This document shows, piece after piece, positions 6,989 through 13,938 of a stretch of DNA of 18,081 nucleotides (the first letter of the stretch is position 1; each line of letters opens with the position of its first letter). The notes under the pieces were generated by a model that saw only the letters and a program-made list of their open reading frames with translations, did no database searches and was not told the origin of the DNA. The stretch lies in contig JAFQIF010000019.1 of assembly GCA_017397695.1 (NCBI GenBank), forward strand, positions 1 through 18,081, in the 5' to 3' direction. The translations under genes were made by a program, and so were the position numbers. This stretch comes from Clostridia bacterium. GTDB lineage: Bacteria; Bacillota_A; Clostridia; Christensenellales; Aristaeellaceae.

Positions 6989-7183
6989 TTATACTTCTAT
7001 GAATACAAAAACACCAGCGCCGGAATCCCAATCCCCTCGCTGGTGTCGTTTTCTGTTGTAGATCTTTGCGCTTTCGATCTTCCTGGTTACCGGGCTTACA
7101 TCGCCCCAGGTTGCGCGCCTTGCCTTGTCGATTTCTTTTTTCTGCTTCTTGGAGAGCTTCTCGTATTCGACAAATCTTTTCAC
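6989..7183 (-). CDS. Small basic conserved hypothetical protein
   Basis: A 64-residue, lysine/arginine-rich protein with no recognised domain; function unknown. It starts at a GTG with AGGAGG 9 bases upstream and has its own promoter (7216-7244), so it is very likely expressed. The front part MKRFVEYEKLSKKQKKEID and the segment WGDVSPVTRKIESAKIYNRK look like a short protein I believe recurs in Clostridia, from memory only. The last 19 residues or so are encoded by a terminator hairpin (7011-7046). A single change of CGA (Arg46) to TGA would end the protein at residue 45, just before the hairpin. It may therefore be a read-through form after stop-codon loss. Confidence 0.75.
   Translation of the reverse strand: MKRFVEYEKLSKKQKKEIDKARRATWGDVSPVTRKIESAKIYNRKRHQRGDWDSGAGVFVFIEV
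7002..7046 (-). terminator. Rho-independent terminator inside the 3' end of the small-protein gene
   Basis: On the minus strand ACACCAGCG (7038-7046) pairs with CGCTGGTGT (7011-7019), followed by TTTTTGTATT. It lies within the annotated reading frame of the 64-residue protein. Confidence 0.8.
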
Positions 7184-7215
7184 TTCGCGAATCCTCCTTG
7201 TTTTGTGATAATAAT

Positions 7216-7244
7216 ATTATACCACAAAACAGAATTCTTCGCAA
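7216..7244 (-). promoter_or_regulatory. Sigma-A promoter of the small-protein gene
   Basis: On the minus strand TTGCGA (7239-7244), 17-base spacer, perfect TATAAT (7216-7221), directly after the stop of the RraA-like gene. Confidence 0.7.
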
Positions 7245-7250
7245 ATCCGC

Positions 7251-7916
7251 TTACAGGATCCCGTACTTGGCGAATGCATCCCTGAGCAGCATGCCGCTGC
7301 GCAGCGCGTCGCGCACGAGGTTCTCACCCGCGATCTTTTCAAATGCCTTTTCGACAACCGTCTCCACCAGCTTTTCCGGCACCACGACAATGCCGTCGAT
7401 ATCCGCGAAGATCAGATCGCCCGGACACACGCGTACGCCGTCGCATTCCACCGGGCAGTTATAGTCTGCCACCAGGCAGCGTCCCTTCGAATCCAGCGGA
7501 TTGCGTCCCTTGGTGAAAAGCATGAATTGGTCCCTGAGCGCCTTGATCTGCGTGATATCGCGGATCGCGCCGTCGATGATTGCGCCGCGGGCGCCGCGCG
7601 CAATGGCCGCATTGGTCATCAGCTCGCCCCAGATCCCGTTATTGCAGCTCTTGTTCACGCACACAGCAACGCTGCCAGGCTTGAGCGCGTCCACAGCCTT
7701 GATCTCGGTGGCATAGGCTTCCTTGGGCTGTTCGAACACATCATAAGCGAGGATCGTATGCGCCACGCCTACGAGCTTATAATCCTCCTCCAGCGGATAG
7801 AGGCTGCCGTCCATCGCCTGATGGCGGTAGCCCAGGTCATCCAGGATATCGCACAGCACGGCAGTGTTCAGTTCCTTCTGGATCTTGTCCAGATATTCCT
7901 TGGTAAACGTCATCAT
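7251..7916 (-). CDS. RraA-like family protein (possible HMG/oxaloacetate aldolase type)
   Basis: Member of the RraA / 4-hydroxy-4-methyl-2-oxoglutarate aldolase family, cytoplasmic. Family members are Mg-dependent aldolases or decarboxylases, or RNase E inhibitors in enterobacteria. RNase E inhibition is an unlikely role in this type of bacterium. The 221 residues contain the fold's binding block GELMTNAAIARGARGAIIDG, ending in the conserved Arg119-Asp120. The start at 7916 is preferred to an in-frame ATG at 7946 because AGGGAGG lies 5 bases upstream; a second ATG at 7913 with 8-base spacing is equally possible. It begins 30 bases after the comM stop, so it is likely in the same transcript. 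The substrate is unknown. Confidence 0.88.
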   Translation of the reverse strand: MMTFTKEYLDKIQKELNTAVLCDILDDLGYRHQAMDGSLYPLEEDYKLVGVAHTILAYDVFEQPKEAYATEIKAVDALKPGSVAVCVNKSCNNGIWGELMTNAAIARGARGAIIDGAIRDITQIKALRDQFMLFTKGRNPLDSKGRCLVADYNCPVECDGVRVCPGDLIFADIDGIVVVPEKLVETVVEKAFEKIAGENLVRDALRSGMLLRDAFAKYGIL

Positions 7917-7946
7917 CGCATCCTCCCTATTCCTTTGTTCCTTCAT

Positions 7947-9485
7947 TTATGCTCTCTTCCAGTAGTCCTGATCCAGATTCCGGTAGGCCAGCGCTTCCAG
8001 CAGATGCGCCCTGCCGATCTTCTCTTCCCCAGCCAGATCCGCAATCGTGCGCGCCACCTTCTGGATACGCGACACCGCGCGCATAGACAGATTGTACTTT
8101 TCGCATGCGCGCTCCAGCACTGCGCGGCAGCCTTCGTCCAGCGCACAGTTTTCGCTCACCTGACGCGCGGTCAGCTCTGCGTTGCAGCTGATGCCTTTGT
8201 CTGCGTATCGCTGCTGCTGTCTCTTTCTTGCCGCCTGCACGCGAGCGCGGATCGCACCGGACGGCTCCTCCTGCACGCCTGTCGTGATCTCGCTCACCGG
8301 CAGAGCGCTGACCTGCAGCTGCATATCAATACGGTCCAGAAGCGGCCCGGAAATACGCGAAAGATACCGTTCAATCTCGTGCGGCTTGCAGCGGCATGGC
8401 TGCGTTTTGCTTCCATAATGGCCGCAGGGGCAGGGATTCATCGCCGCAATGAGCATGGCCCTTGCGGGATATTTTGCCTGTGCGCTCACACGCACAACGC
8501 TCACATGCCCATCCTCCAGCGGCTGGCGCATGGCTTCCAGCGCTACCCGCTGATACTCCGGCAGCTCGTCCAGGAACAGCACGCCGCCGTGCGCCAAGCT
8601 GATTTCGCCCGGTCTGGCCTTGCTGCCGCCGCCCACAAGCGCCACCGCGCTCACCGTGTGATGCGGCGCGCGGAACGGGCGCTCGAGCATCAGCCCTTCG
8701 CCTGCGCGCAGCGTGCCCGCCGCGCTGTGGATACGCGTCACCTCCAGCGCCTCTTCCAGCGTCATATCCGGCAGAATCCCCGGCAGGCAGCGCGCCATCA
8801 TCGTCTTGCCGCTGCCAGGCGGGCCGATCATCAGCACGTTGTGTCCGCCTGCCGCAGCGATCTCCAACGCACGCTTTGCGCTCTTCTGGCCGCGCACATC
8901 GGCAAAGTCGCTGACCGTCTGCCGCTCACGCATCAATTGTGCATAAGGTACCGTCCTTTGCGGTACAATGCGCTTCTTCCCGCGCAGGTGGTCAATCGCC
9001 TCCTGCAGATGGGAAACCGGCAGCACGTCCAGCCCTTCCACGCAAGCTGCTTCCTTCGTGTTATCCGCAGGCATAAGCAGCGCACGAACGCCCTGTTCCC
9101 GAGCGCTGATGGCCATGGACAGCGCGCCGCGCACGCCGACCACATTGCCCGTCAGCGACAATTCGCCCACGGCGGCTATGCCGTCAAAGGCGCCCGGATC
9201 GAGCATGCCGCTGGACGCCATGATCGCCAGCGCAATAGGCAGATCAAACGCCGGGCCTTCCTTCTTTGTATCGGCGGGCGCGAGGTTGAGTGTCAGCCGG
9301 GCGACGGGAAAGAGCATCTGGCAGCTCGCCATCGCCGCGCGCACACGCTCGCGGCTTTCCTTCACAGCGGCATCCGGCAGACCCACGAGTTCATACATCG
9401 GCATGCCGTCCGTGCAGAATGCCTCGACCGTAACGCGATAGCCCTCAATGCCGGCAAGGCCCATGGATTGTACGCTGGCAAGCAT
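7947..9485 (-). CDS. comM: YifB/ComM family Mg-chelatase-like AAA+ ATPase
   Basis: AAA+ protein of the YifB family. The homologue ComM in naturally transformable bacteria is a hexameric helicase promoting branch migration during recombination of incoming DNA. The 512 residues comprise an N-terminal Lon-like ChlI domain (about 20-140), Walker A GPPGSGKT at 221-228, Walker B LFLDEL at 303-308, and a four-cysteine zinc-binding loop (Cys352, 354, 364, 366). The C-terminal Mg-chelatase-type domain carries YNLSMRAVSRIQKVARTIADL. The start at 9485 has AAAGGGG 6 bases upstream; a longer frame from 9518 runs into repeat R3 and is rejected. No other competence genes are visible here. Confidence 0.94.
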   Translation of the reverse strand: MLASVQSMGLAGIEGYRVTVEAFCTDGMPMYELVGLPDAAVKESRERVRAAMASCQMLFPVARLTLNLAPADTKKEGPAFDLPIALAIMASSGMLDPGAFDGIAAVGELSLTGNVVGVRGALSMAISAREQGVRALLMPADNTKEAACVEGLDVLPVSHLQEAIDHLRGKKRIVPQRTVPYAQLMRERQTVSDFADVRGQKSAKRALEIAAAGGHNVLMIGPPGSGKTMMARCLPGILPDMTLEEALEVTRIHSAAGTLRAGEGLMLERPFRAPHHTVSAVALVGGGSKARPGEISLAHGGVLFLDELPEYQRVALEAMRQPLEDGHVSVVRVSAQAKYPARAMLIAAMNPCPCGHYGSKTQPCRCKPHEIERYLSRISGPLLDRIDMQLQVSALPVSEITTGVQEEPSGAIRARVQAARKRQQQRYADKGISCNAELTARQVSENCALDEGCRAVLERACEKYNLSMRAVSRIQKVARTIADLAGEEKIGRAHLLEALAYRNLDQDYWKRA

Positions 9486-9500
9486 AACAGACCCCTTTCT

Positions 9501-9614
9501 CGGGGACGCCGTCCCCAAACCTCTGCTGAGGGATATTGTCCCTCAGACTTCCTTCTTCGCTTCGCGATGCGCAAAGCGTCTTTCCCGTTCAGTAAGGGCG
9601 GATATTATCCGCCC
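9501..9614 (+). repeat. Palindrome-chain intergenic repeat, copy R3
   Basis: GGGGACGCCGTCCCC (9502-9516); a hairpin with arms CTGAGGGA and TCCCTCAG (9526-9546); the constant TTCTTCGCTTCGC; a CGCTT/AAGCG hairpin; and the perfect palindrome GGGCGGATATTATCCGCCC (9596-9614). It fills the gap between comM and uvrC. Its last palindrome contains the uvrC stop codon. Confidence 0.8.
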
Positions 9615-11509
9615 GCAGATTCGTCCGCTTTATGATAATGCTCCCAGATCACCTTTGCCTGCGCGGGGCCGATGCCTTCGGCCTCCTGCAGCTCCTCGAT
9701 GCTTGCCTCAGCGATCCGCTTGATCGATTTAAAATGCGTGAGCAGTGCGCGCCGGCGTGTCTTACCGATGCCGGGGATATCCTCCAGCGTCGAATGCACG
9801 CTGGCTTTCTGCCGAAGGTTTCTGTGATGGGTGATACCGAAGCGGTGCGCCTCATCGCGGATGCGCTGAATGAGATGCAGCGCGGGAGATTTTCTGTCCA
9901 GCAGGATGGTTTGCTCCTGATGGGGCAGATAGATTTCTTCCAGCCGCTCCGCCAGACCAAACATCGGAATATTGAAACCCTGCGCATGCATTGCCTCGCG
10001 GGCAAAGCGCAGCTGCTGTGCGCCGCCGTCGATGAGAATCAGATCCGGCAGGGCGGCAAAGCCCGTCAGTTCCGGCGCGCCATCCGGCAGCGTGCCGTCC
10101 GGGTTCAGCCTGCCCTCGTCAATCAGCTTTTCCCGTTCGTCCTTCGCGCGGGCAAGCCTGCGGCTCATCACCTCGTAATGCGAGGCAAAGTCGTTCGCGC
10201 CTTCGACAGTCTTGATTTTGAAAATGCGGTATTCCTTGGGTGCTGCCTTGCCGTCAATCGCCACGACCATCGCGCCCACGCTCTGATCGCCCTGCGTGTT
10301 GGAAATGTCATAGCCCTCGATGCGCCGCGGCACGCTGTCCATACCGATGACCTCGGCCAGCGCCGCACAGGCCAGCGTCGTGCGCTCCTGCTGGCGCGCC
10401 AGATGCGCGTTGCGCTTGGCAAGCGCGTCGGCGGCGTTCTTTCTGGCCAGCTCGACAAGCTTATGCTTCGTGCCGCGCTGCGGCTCATGCAGCACAACCT
10501 TCGCGCCCTTTCGCCCGGCGAGCACGCTGGCGATATCCTCCGCCTGCTCGGGCAGCTCCATGCACAGCACCTCAGAAGCAGGCATTCTGCCGTCATCGTA
10601 AAACTGCAGAATGAACTGCGCAAGGATCTGCGCGCAGCTCTGGTCGCCCGCGCCCTCGAGCGCATAGTTCTCCGCGCCGATCATGTGTCCGCCGCGTACA
10701 TATACGATTTCCACCATAGCGTCCAGCTCGTCCGTCACGCAGGCGAGAATGTCCTGATCGCCGCCGCGAACGTTGATCGCCTTCTGGCGCTCCAGCAGAT
10801 TCTGCGCGTCGCGGATCCTGTCCCGAATCTGCGCCGCCTGCTCAAAGCGCATATTTTTTGCCGCATCCATCATCTGCGCATTCAGGCGGTTCATCACCTC
10901 GTCGCTCTTGCCGCTGAGGAAGTCAATGACCTCCTGCACAACTTTGGCGTATTCCTGCGGTGTGGTTTTTCCCGCACAGGGCGCAAGACACTCGCCCAGC
11001 TGATGGTGCAGGCAGGGCCGTTTGTTCATGCCGGGTCTGATCGCCATGGCACAAGTGCGCAGCGGAAACAGGCCGCGCAGCACATCCATCACCTCGCGCA
11101 CACCAGTCGCCCCCATGTATGGGCCAAAGTAGCGCGCCTTGTCCTTCTCCACCCGGCGCACCAGCTCCACGCGCGGATAATCCTGCGATACGTCAATACG
11201 CAGATACGGATAGTGCTTATCATCCTTAAGCAGGATATTGTACTGCGGCTTATGCAGCTTGATCAGGTTGCTCTCCAGAATCAGCGCTTCCAGATTCGTA
11301 TCGCAGAGCACAATGTCAAAATCATCGATCCGCGACACCATCGTGCGGACCTTGATCGTGTGATCACGGTTCCTATGAAAATACTGGCTGACGCGGTTTT
11401 TGAGATTCACCGCCTTGCCGACATAGATGATCCTGCCCTCGCTTTTCATTAGGTAGCAGCCCGGACAGGTCGGCAGCTTCGAGATCTTCAATTCAAGCAG
11501 GTCGTTCAT
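9605..11509 (-). CDS. uvrC: Excinuclease ABC subunit C
   Basis: Nuclease subunit of nucleotide excision repair; with UvrA and UvrB it makes the 3' and 5' incisions around DNA lesions. The 634 residues show all parts: GIY-YIG nuclease (17-45, reading GCY and YVG), four cysteines Cys153, 166, 174 and 178 spaced as in the UvrC iron-sulfur cluster, UVR domain (202-237) for UvrB contact, the RNase H-like nuclease with Asp401 in GYDISNTQGD and Asp494 in LILIDGGAQQL, and C-terminal tandem helix-hairpin-helix (about 577-625). The start at 11509 has GGAG 8 bases upstream; the longer frame from 11755 runs through repeat R4 and the terminator of the DUF1292 gene. The stop lies inside a palindrome of repeat R3, so the last few residues (SAGG) come from the repeat. 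Confidence 0.97.
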   Translation of the reverse strand: MNDLLELKISKLPTCPGCYLMKSEGRIIYVGKAVNLKNRVSQYFHRNRDHTIKVRTMVSRIDDFDIVLCDTNLEALILESNLIKLHKPQYNILLKDDKHYPYLRIDVSQDYPRVELVRRVEKDKARYFGPYMGATGVREVMDVLRGLFPLRTCAMAIRPGMNKRPCLHHQLGECLAPCAGKTTPQEYAKVVQEVIDFLSGKSDEVMNRLNAQMMDAAKNMRFEQAAQIRDRIRDAQNLLERQKAINVRGGDQDILACVTDELDAMVEIVYVRGGHMIGAENYALEGAGDQSCAQILAQFILQFYDDGRMPASEVLCMELPEQAEDIASVLAGRKGAKVVLHEPQRGTKHKLVELARKNAADALAKRNAHLARQQERTTLACAALAEVIGMDSVPRRIEGYDISNTQGDQSVGAMVVAIDGKAAPKEYRIFKIKTVEGANDFASHYEVMSRRLARAKDEREKLIDEGRLNPDGTLPDGAPELTGFAALPDLILIDGGAQQLRFAREAMHAQGFNIPMFGLAERLEEIYLPHQEQTILLDRKSPALHLIQRIRDEAHRFGITHHRNLRQKASVHSTLEDIPGIGKTRRRALLTHFKSIKRIAEASIEELQEAEGIGPAQAKVIWEHYHKADESAGG

Positions 11510-11550
11510 CCGTTTCACTCCATACTCTATTGGAAAGCAATTGGGAAACG

Positions 11551-11620
11551 ATTGGGGACGCCGTCCCCAATCCCCTGGCAGGGACATTGTCCCTGCACCC
11601 ATCCTGCAGCGCTGCAGCTG
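11551..11620 (+). repeat. Palindrome-chain intergenic repeat, copy R4
   Basis: First hairpin has arms ATTGGGGAC and GTCCCCAAT around GCC (11551-11571). The second has arms GCAGGGAC and GTCCCTGC (11578-11596). A perfect 14-base palindrome CTGCAGCGCTGCAG (11604-11617) takes the place of the constant segment, which is missing. It lies in the gap between uvrC and the DUF1292 gene. Confidence 0.8.
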
Positions 11621-11652
11621 AATCCGTTTTTTTGCAAAAAGACTTACATAAC

Positions 11653-11687
11653 AAAAAACGCGGGGCGGAACCATCTTCCGCTCCGCG
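11653..11687 (-). terminator. Rho-independent terminator of the DUF1292 gene
   Basis: Twelve-base stem CGCGGAGCGGAA/TTCCGCCCCGCG with one mismatch, then six Ts on the minus strand. It starts 15 bases after the stop codon. Confidence 0.88.
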
Positions 11688-11702
11688 ATTACGCACGCGC
11701 GC

Positions 11703-12011
11703 TTACTCTTCGTCTTCGTCGTCTTCGCCGTCAAAGCGGGTCTGCACGATGGCAATCAGCTTCTCCATCAGGTCTTCTGCCGGCGGGACAAATTCTTCCA
11801 TTTCTTCGCCGTTTTCATCGGTGAAGCTGTTAATCTTCATGATATAGACGCCATCCTCATCGGACTCGCCGTCCTCTTCCTTCGCGTCGCACAGCGCAGC
11901 AAACTCTTCGCCGTTGTAGAAGAAGTAATCCATCACTTCCAGCAGCAGCGTGTTTCCCTCGTCATCGACGAACTCCACGACGTCGCGCTCTTCCATCTGT
12001 TCCGGGGTCAT
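11703..12011 (-). CDS. DUF1292 (YrzB-like) domain protein
   Basis: Small very acidic protein of the DUF1292 family, function unknown, widespread in Bacillota. The 102 residues begin MTPEQMEERDVVEFVDDEGN and show the family blocks around FEVLD-like LLEVMDYFFYNGEEFAAL and VYIMKI, and end in an Asp/Glu tail (GEDDEDEE). The start at 12011 has AGGAGG 8 bases upstream; an upstream in-frame ATG lies before that site and would cross the promoter. In many Bacillota this gene follows ruvX/yrrK and alaS; neither is here, so it is monocistronic with its own promoter and terminator. Confidence 0.9.
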   Translation of the reverse strand: MTPEQMEERDVVEFVDDEGNTLLLEVMDYFFYNGEEFAALCDAKEEDGESDEDGVYIMKINSFTDENGEEMEEFVPPAEDLMEKLIAIVQTRFDGEDDEDEE

Positions 12012-12051
12012 TGCATTAGCCTCCTGTCCGCACGATGTTTCATGCCCATTC

Positions 12052-12080
12052 ATTATACCCGCATTGCAGCAAAAATGCAA
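12052..12080 (-). promoter_or_regulatory. Sigma-A promoter of the DUF1292 gene
   Basis: On the minus strand TTGCAT (12075-12080), 17-base spacer, perfect TATAAT (12052-12057), between the ZIP stop and the DUF1292 start. Confidence 0.75.
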
Positions 12081-12099
12081 GACAGACACAATAATGCGC

Positions 12100-12858
12100 T
12101 CAGCCCAGCGCCAGATCCAGCGCCATCATCACTGCATAGCCAAGCGCTGCCGCAAGCGCGCCGTCTCGCTGCACGCCGCTTTCCGGCAGCATTTCCGAAA
12201 ACACCACCCACATCATCGCCCCTGCGGAAAACGCCATCAACCACGGCATCACACCGCTGATCAGCGACGCAGCCAGCGCCGCCAGTGCGCCGGCAAGCGG
12301 CTCGACCACACCGGATAGCATTCCATAAGCAAAGCTGCACCGCCGGCTGAAGCCGCCCTGGCGAAGCGGCAGCGCAATGGCCGCGCCCTCCGGAATATTC
12401 TGGATACCGATGCCCAGCGCCACAGCCGCAGCCGAAGCCAGCGCCGCGCCGCCCGCCTGTGCGGCGCCAGCGAAAGCAAGCCCCACCGCCATGCCTTCCG
12501 GCACATTGTGCAGCGTTACCGCACCAAACAGCATGGCGCGCCTGCGCGCGCCATCATCGGCCTGCGCCTGCCTGTGCTCCATCCATATATCCAGCGCAAT
12601 CATCAGGCCTGCGCCCGCGCCAAAGCCCGCAGCCGCCATCAGCCACGGAATACCGCCCGCAGCCTGCGCCTGCTCCGTTGCCGGCAGCAGCAGGCTGAAT
12701 ACCGCCGCCGCGCTCATCACACCACCGGCAAAGCCGAAGCACAGCCTGCCAGCACATACCGAAATTCTGTTTCTGAAAAAGAAAACCGCCGCTGCCCCCA
12801 GCACGGTCATCGCAAAGGTGAACATATTGCCGCCTACGGCAAAAAGAAAAGCCCTCAT
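12100..12858 (-). CDS. ZIP family metal transporter (GufA-type)
   Basis: Membrane transporter of the ZIP family, importing divalent metals such as Zn, Fe or Mn. The 252 residues give about eight hydrophobic segments. Metal-site motifs are HNVPEG at 117-122 and QNIPEG at 153-158; the Gln in place of His in the second motif is usual for the GufA subgroup. Glu186 in VVEPLAG is a third expected ligand region. A His/Asp-rich cytoplasmic loop (IWMEHRQAQADDGARRR) lies between segments 3 and 4. The start at 12858 has GGGGTGA 4 bases upstream; it lies inside the 3' arm of a long hairpin. It is the third gene of the feoA-feoB(broken)-zip cluster beside a DtxR-type regulator, so control by iron or manganese is likely. 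Confidence 0.92.
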   Translation of the reverse strand: MRAFLFAVGGNMFTFAMTVLGAAAVFFFRNRISVCAGRLCFGFAGGVMSAAAVFSLLLPATEQAQAAGGIPWLMAAAGFGAGAGLMIALDIWMEHRQAQADDGARRRAMLFGAVTLHNVPEGMAVGLAFAGAAQAGGAALASAAAVALGIGIQNIPEGAAIALPLRQGGFSRRCSFAYGMLSGVVEPLAGALAALAASLISGVMPWLMAFSAGAMMWVVFSEMLPESGVQRDGALAAALGYAVMMALDLALG

Positions 12859-12900
12859 CGTATCACCCCGCATCAGCTTATGCCAAGGGATACGATGAGG
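12853..12900 (-). promoter_or_regulatory. Hairpin covering the ZIP ribosome-binding site and start codon
   Basis: Perfect 12-base arms CCTCATCGTATC (12889-12900) and GATACGATGAGG (12853-12864) on the minus strand. Inside, a CC/GG pair and GCAT/ATGC extend it around loop AAGCTG. The 3' arm contains the ATG of the ZIP gene, and GGGGTGA lies in the stem region. No T tract follows, so it is not a normal terminator. The ancestral feoB stop (12908-12910) lies 7 bases before the 5' arm, which suits translational coupling; that role is inference. Confidence 0.6.
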
Positions 12901-12907
12901 TTCAAGG

Positions 12908-13819
12908 TTACATTTGGCTGTGCGGGCAGCATCCTCCACAGGAGGCGCAGCTGCCGGAGCAGGCATGGCTGCCCTATCTGCAGCAGCGGATGCGCGCCCG
13001 CCACCAGGCCGGCCACCCAACCCCGGAATGCTTCAATCCATCCAACCAGCGTATCGGCCAGCCACGGGCCGAGCGTGGACTGAGAGATATCGAATACAGG
13101 GAACATAACAACAGCAAAGATCAGAATGCCTGCTGCAGGATTGGTCAACAAGGCATCGATCTTGTCCTGAGCATTCTTGTCCCTGGTAAATACCTTTCTG
13201 CTTTCCACCCTGGAAACAATGTCACTGACGAAAGCGAAACGCTTCTTATCCGCCTCGACAACCGCCGCCTTGTCGGTCAGGTCGATATTGTCCTGAAATA
13301 CGGTGCAGCCTGGCTCTTGCCCCTGAGGCCGACGGCCGCCTTCACAACGTCCGCAAAGCCATGATGGCCGGATGCGGTGGAAACCGTCTCCATAACCGGA
13401 CGGCCCAATGCCTCGCCGAGTGCCTTCATGTCGATCTTCGTCCCCTTCTTTCGGGTAACGTCACCCTTGTTGAGTGCAACGACCACCGGCACGCCCAGTT
13501 CCATCAGCTGCGTGGTAAAGAACAGGCTGCGGCTCAGGTTGGTCGCATCCACGATGTTGATGATCACATCCGGGCTTTCGTTTTTCACATAGGCGCTGGT
13601 GACGCTCTCCTCGGATGTGAAGGGCAACATCGAGTATGCGCCCGGCAGATCGACCACAATCAGCTGCTCGCCGCCGGCATACGCCTTTTTGATGGTGCCT
13701 TCCTTCTTCTCCACGGTCACACCCGCCCAGCTGCCCACGTGCTCGTTGCGTCCGGTCAATGTATTGTACATGGTCGTCTTGCTGCTGTTGGGATTGCCGG
13801 CAAAAGCTATTCTCATCAT
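12908..13819 (-). pseudogene. feoB: feoB pseudogene (ferrous iron transport protein B; frameshift and internal deletion)
   Basis: FeoB is a GTPase-linked membrane protein that imports Fe(II). The first 165 residues or so (start 13819, AGGAGG 6 bases upstream) are the GTPase: G1 GNPNSSKTT (8-16), G3 DLPG (57-60), G4 NKGD (117-120), and the helical TGRNEHVGSWAGVTVEKKEG block. A shift follows at four Cs (13320-13323, plus strand): one added G on the coding strand restores GQEPGCTVFQDNIDL and on to VESRKVFTRDKNAQDK and the first membrane helix GILIFAVVMFPVFDIS. After GLVAGAHPLL (about 12980) the rest of the channel, several hundred residues in intact FeoB, is gone. A third frame then gives a cysteine-rich tail, CSGSCASCGGCCPHSQM and stop, like the end of some FeoB or FeoB-associated proteins. 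Only a lone 180-residue GTPase could be made. Confidence 0.85.
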
Positions 13820-13890
13820 AGGGTGCCTCCTCCTGCTTTTTCTTTTTTCAAAAGCGCATCATTATATTAGCTGGTTCTAACTCACATCTC

Positions 13891-13928
13891 AAAAGAAACC
13901 GGCTCTCCGGATTATCCGCCAAGCCGGT
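13891..13928 (-). terminator. Terminator or attenuator between feoA and feoB
   Basis: On the minus strand ACCGGCT (13922-13928) pairs with AGCCGGT (13898-13904), enclosing a GGA/TCC inner pairing, followed by TTCTTTT. It begins 11 bases after the feoA stop and about 70 bases before the feoB start. It may limit read-through from feoA to feoB. Confidence 0.55.
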
Positions 13929-13938
13929 AAAACTCAGA

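Noticed and set aside
7527..9635. A 702-codon plus-strand open frame opposite comM and the RraA-like gene
   Set aside because: It is antisense to two well-supported genes, is rich in His/Arg as expected of a shadow frame in GC-rich DNA, and has no ribosome-binding site or family resemblance.
9632..11452. A 606-codon plus-strand frame opposite uvrC
   Set aside because: Antisense to uvrC, whose every domain is intact; no independent support.
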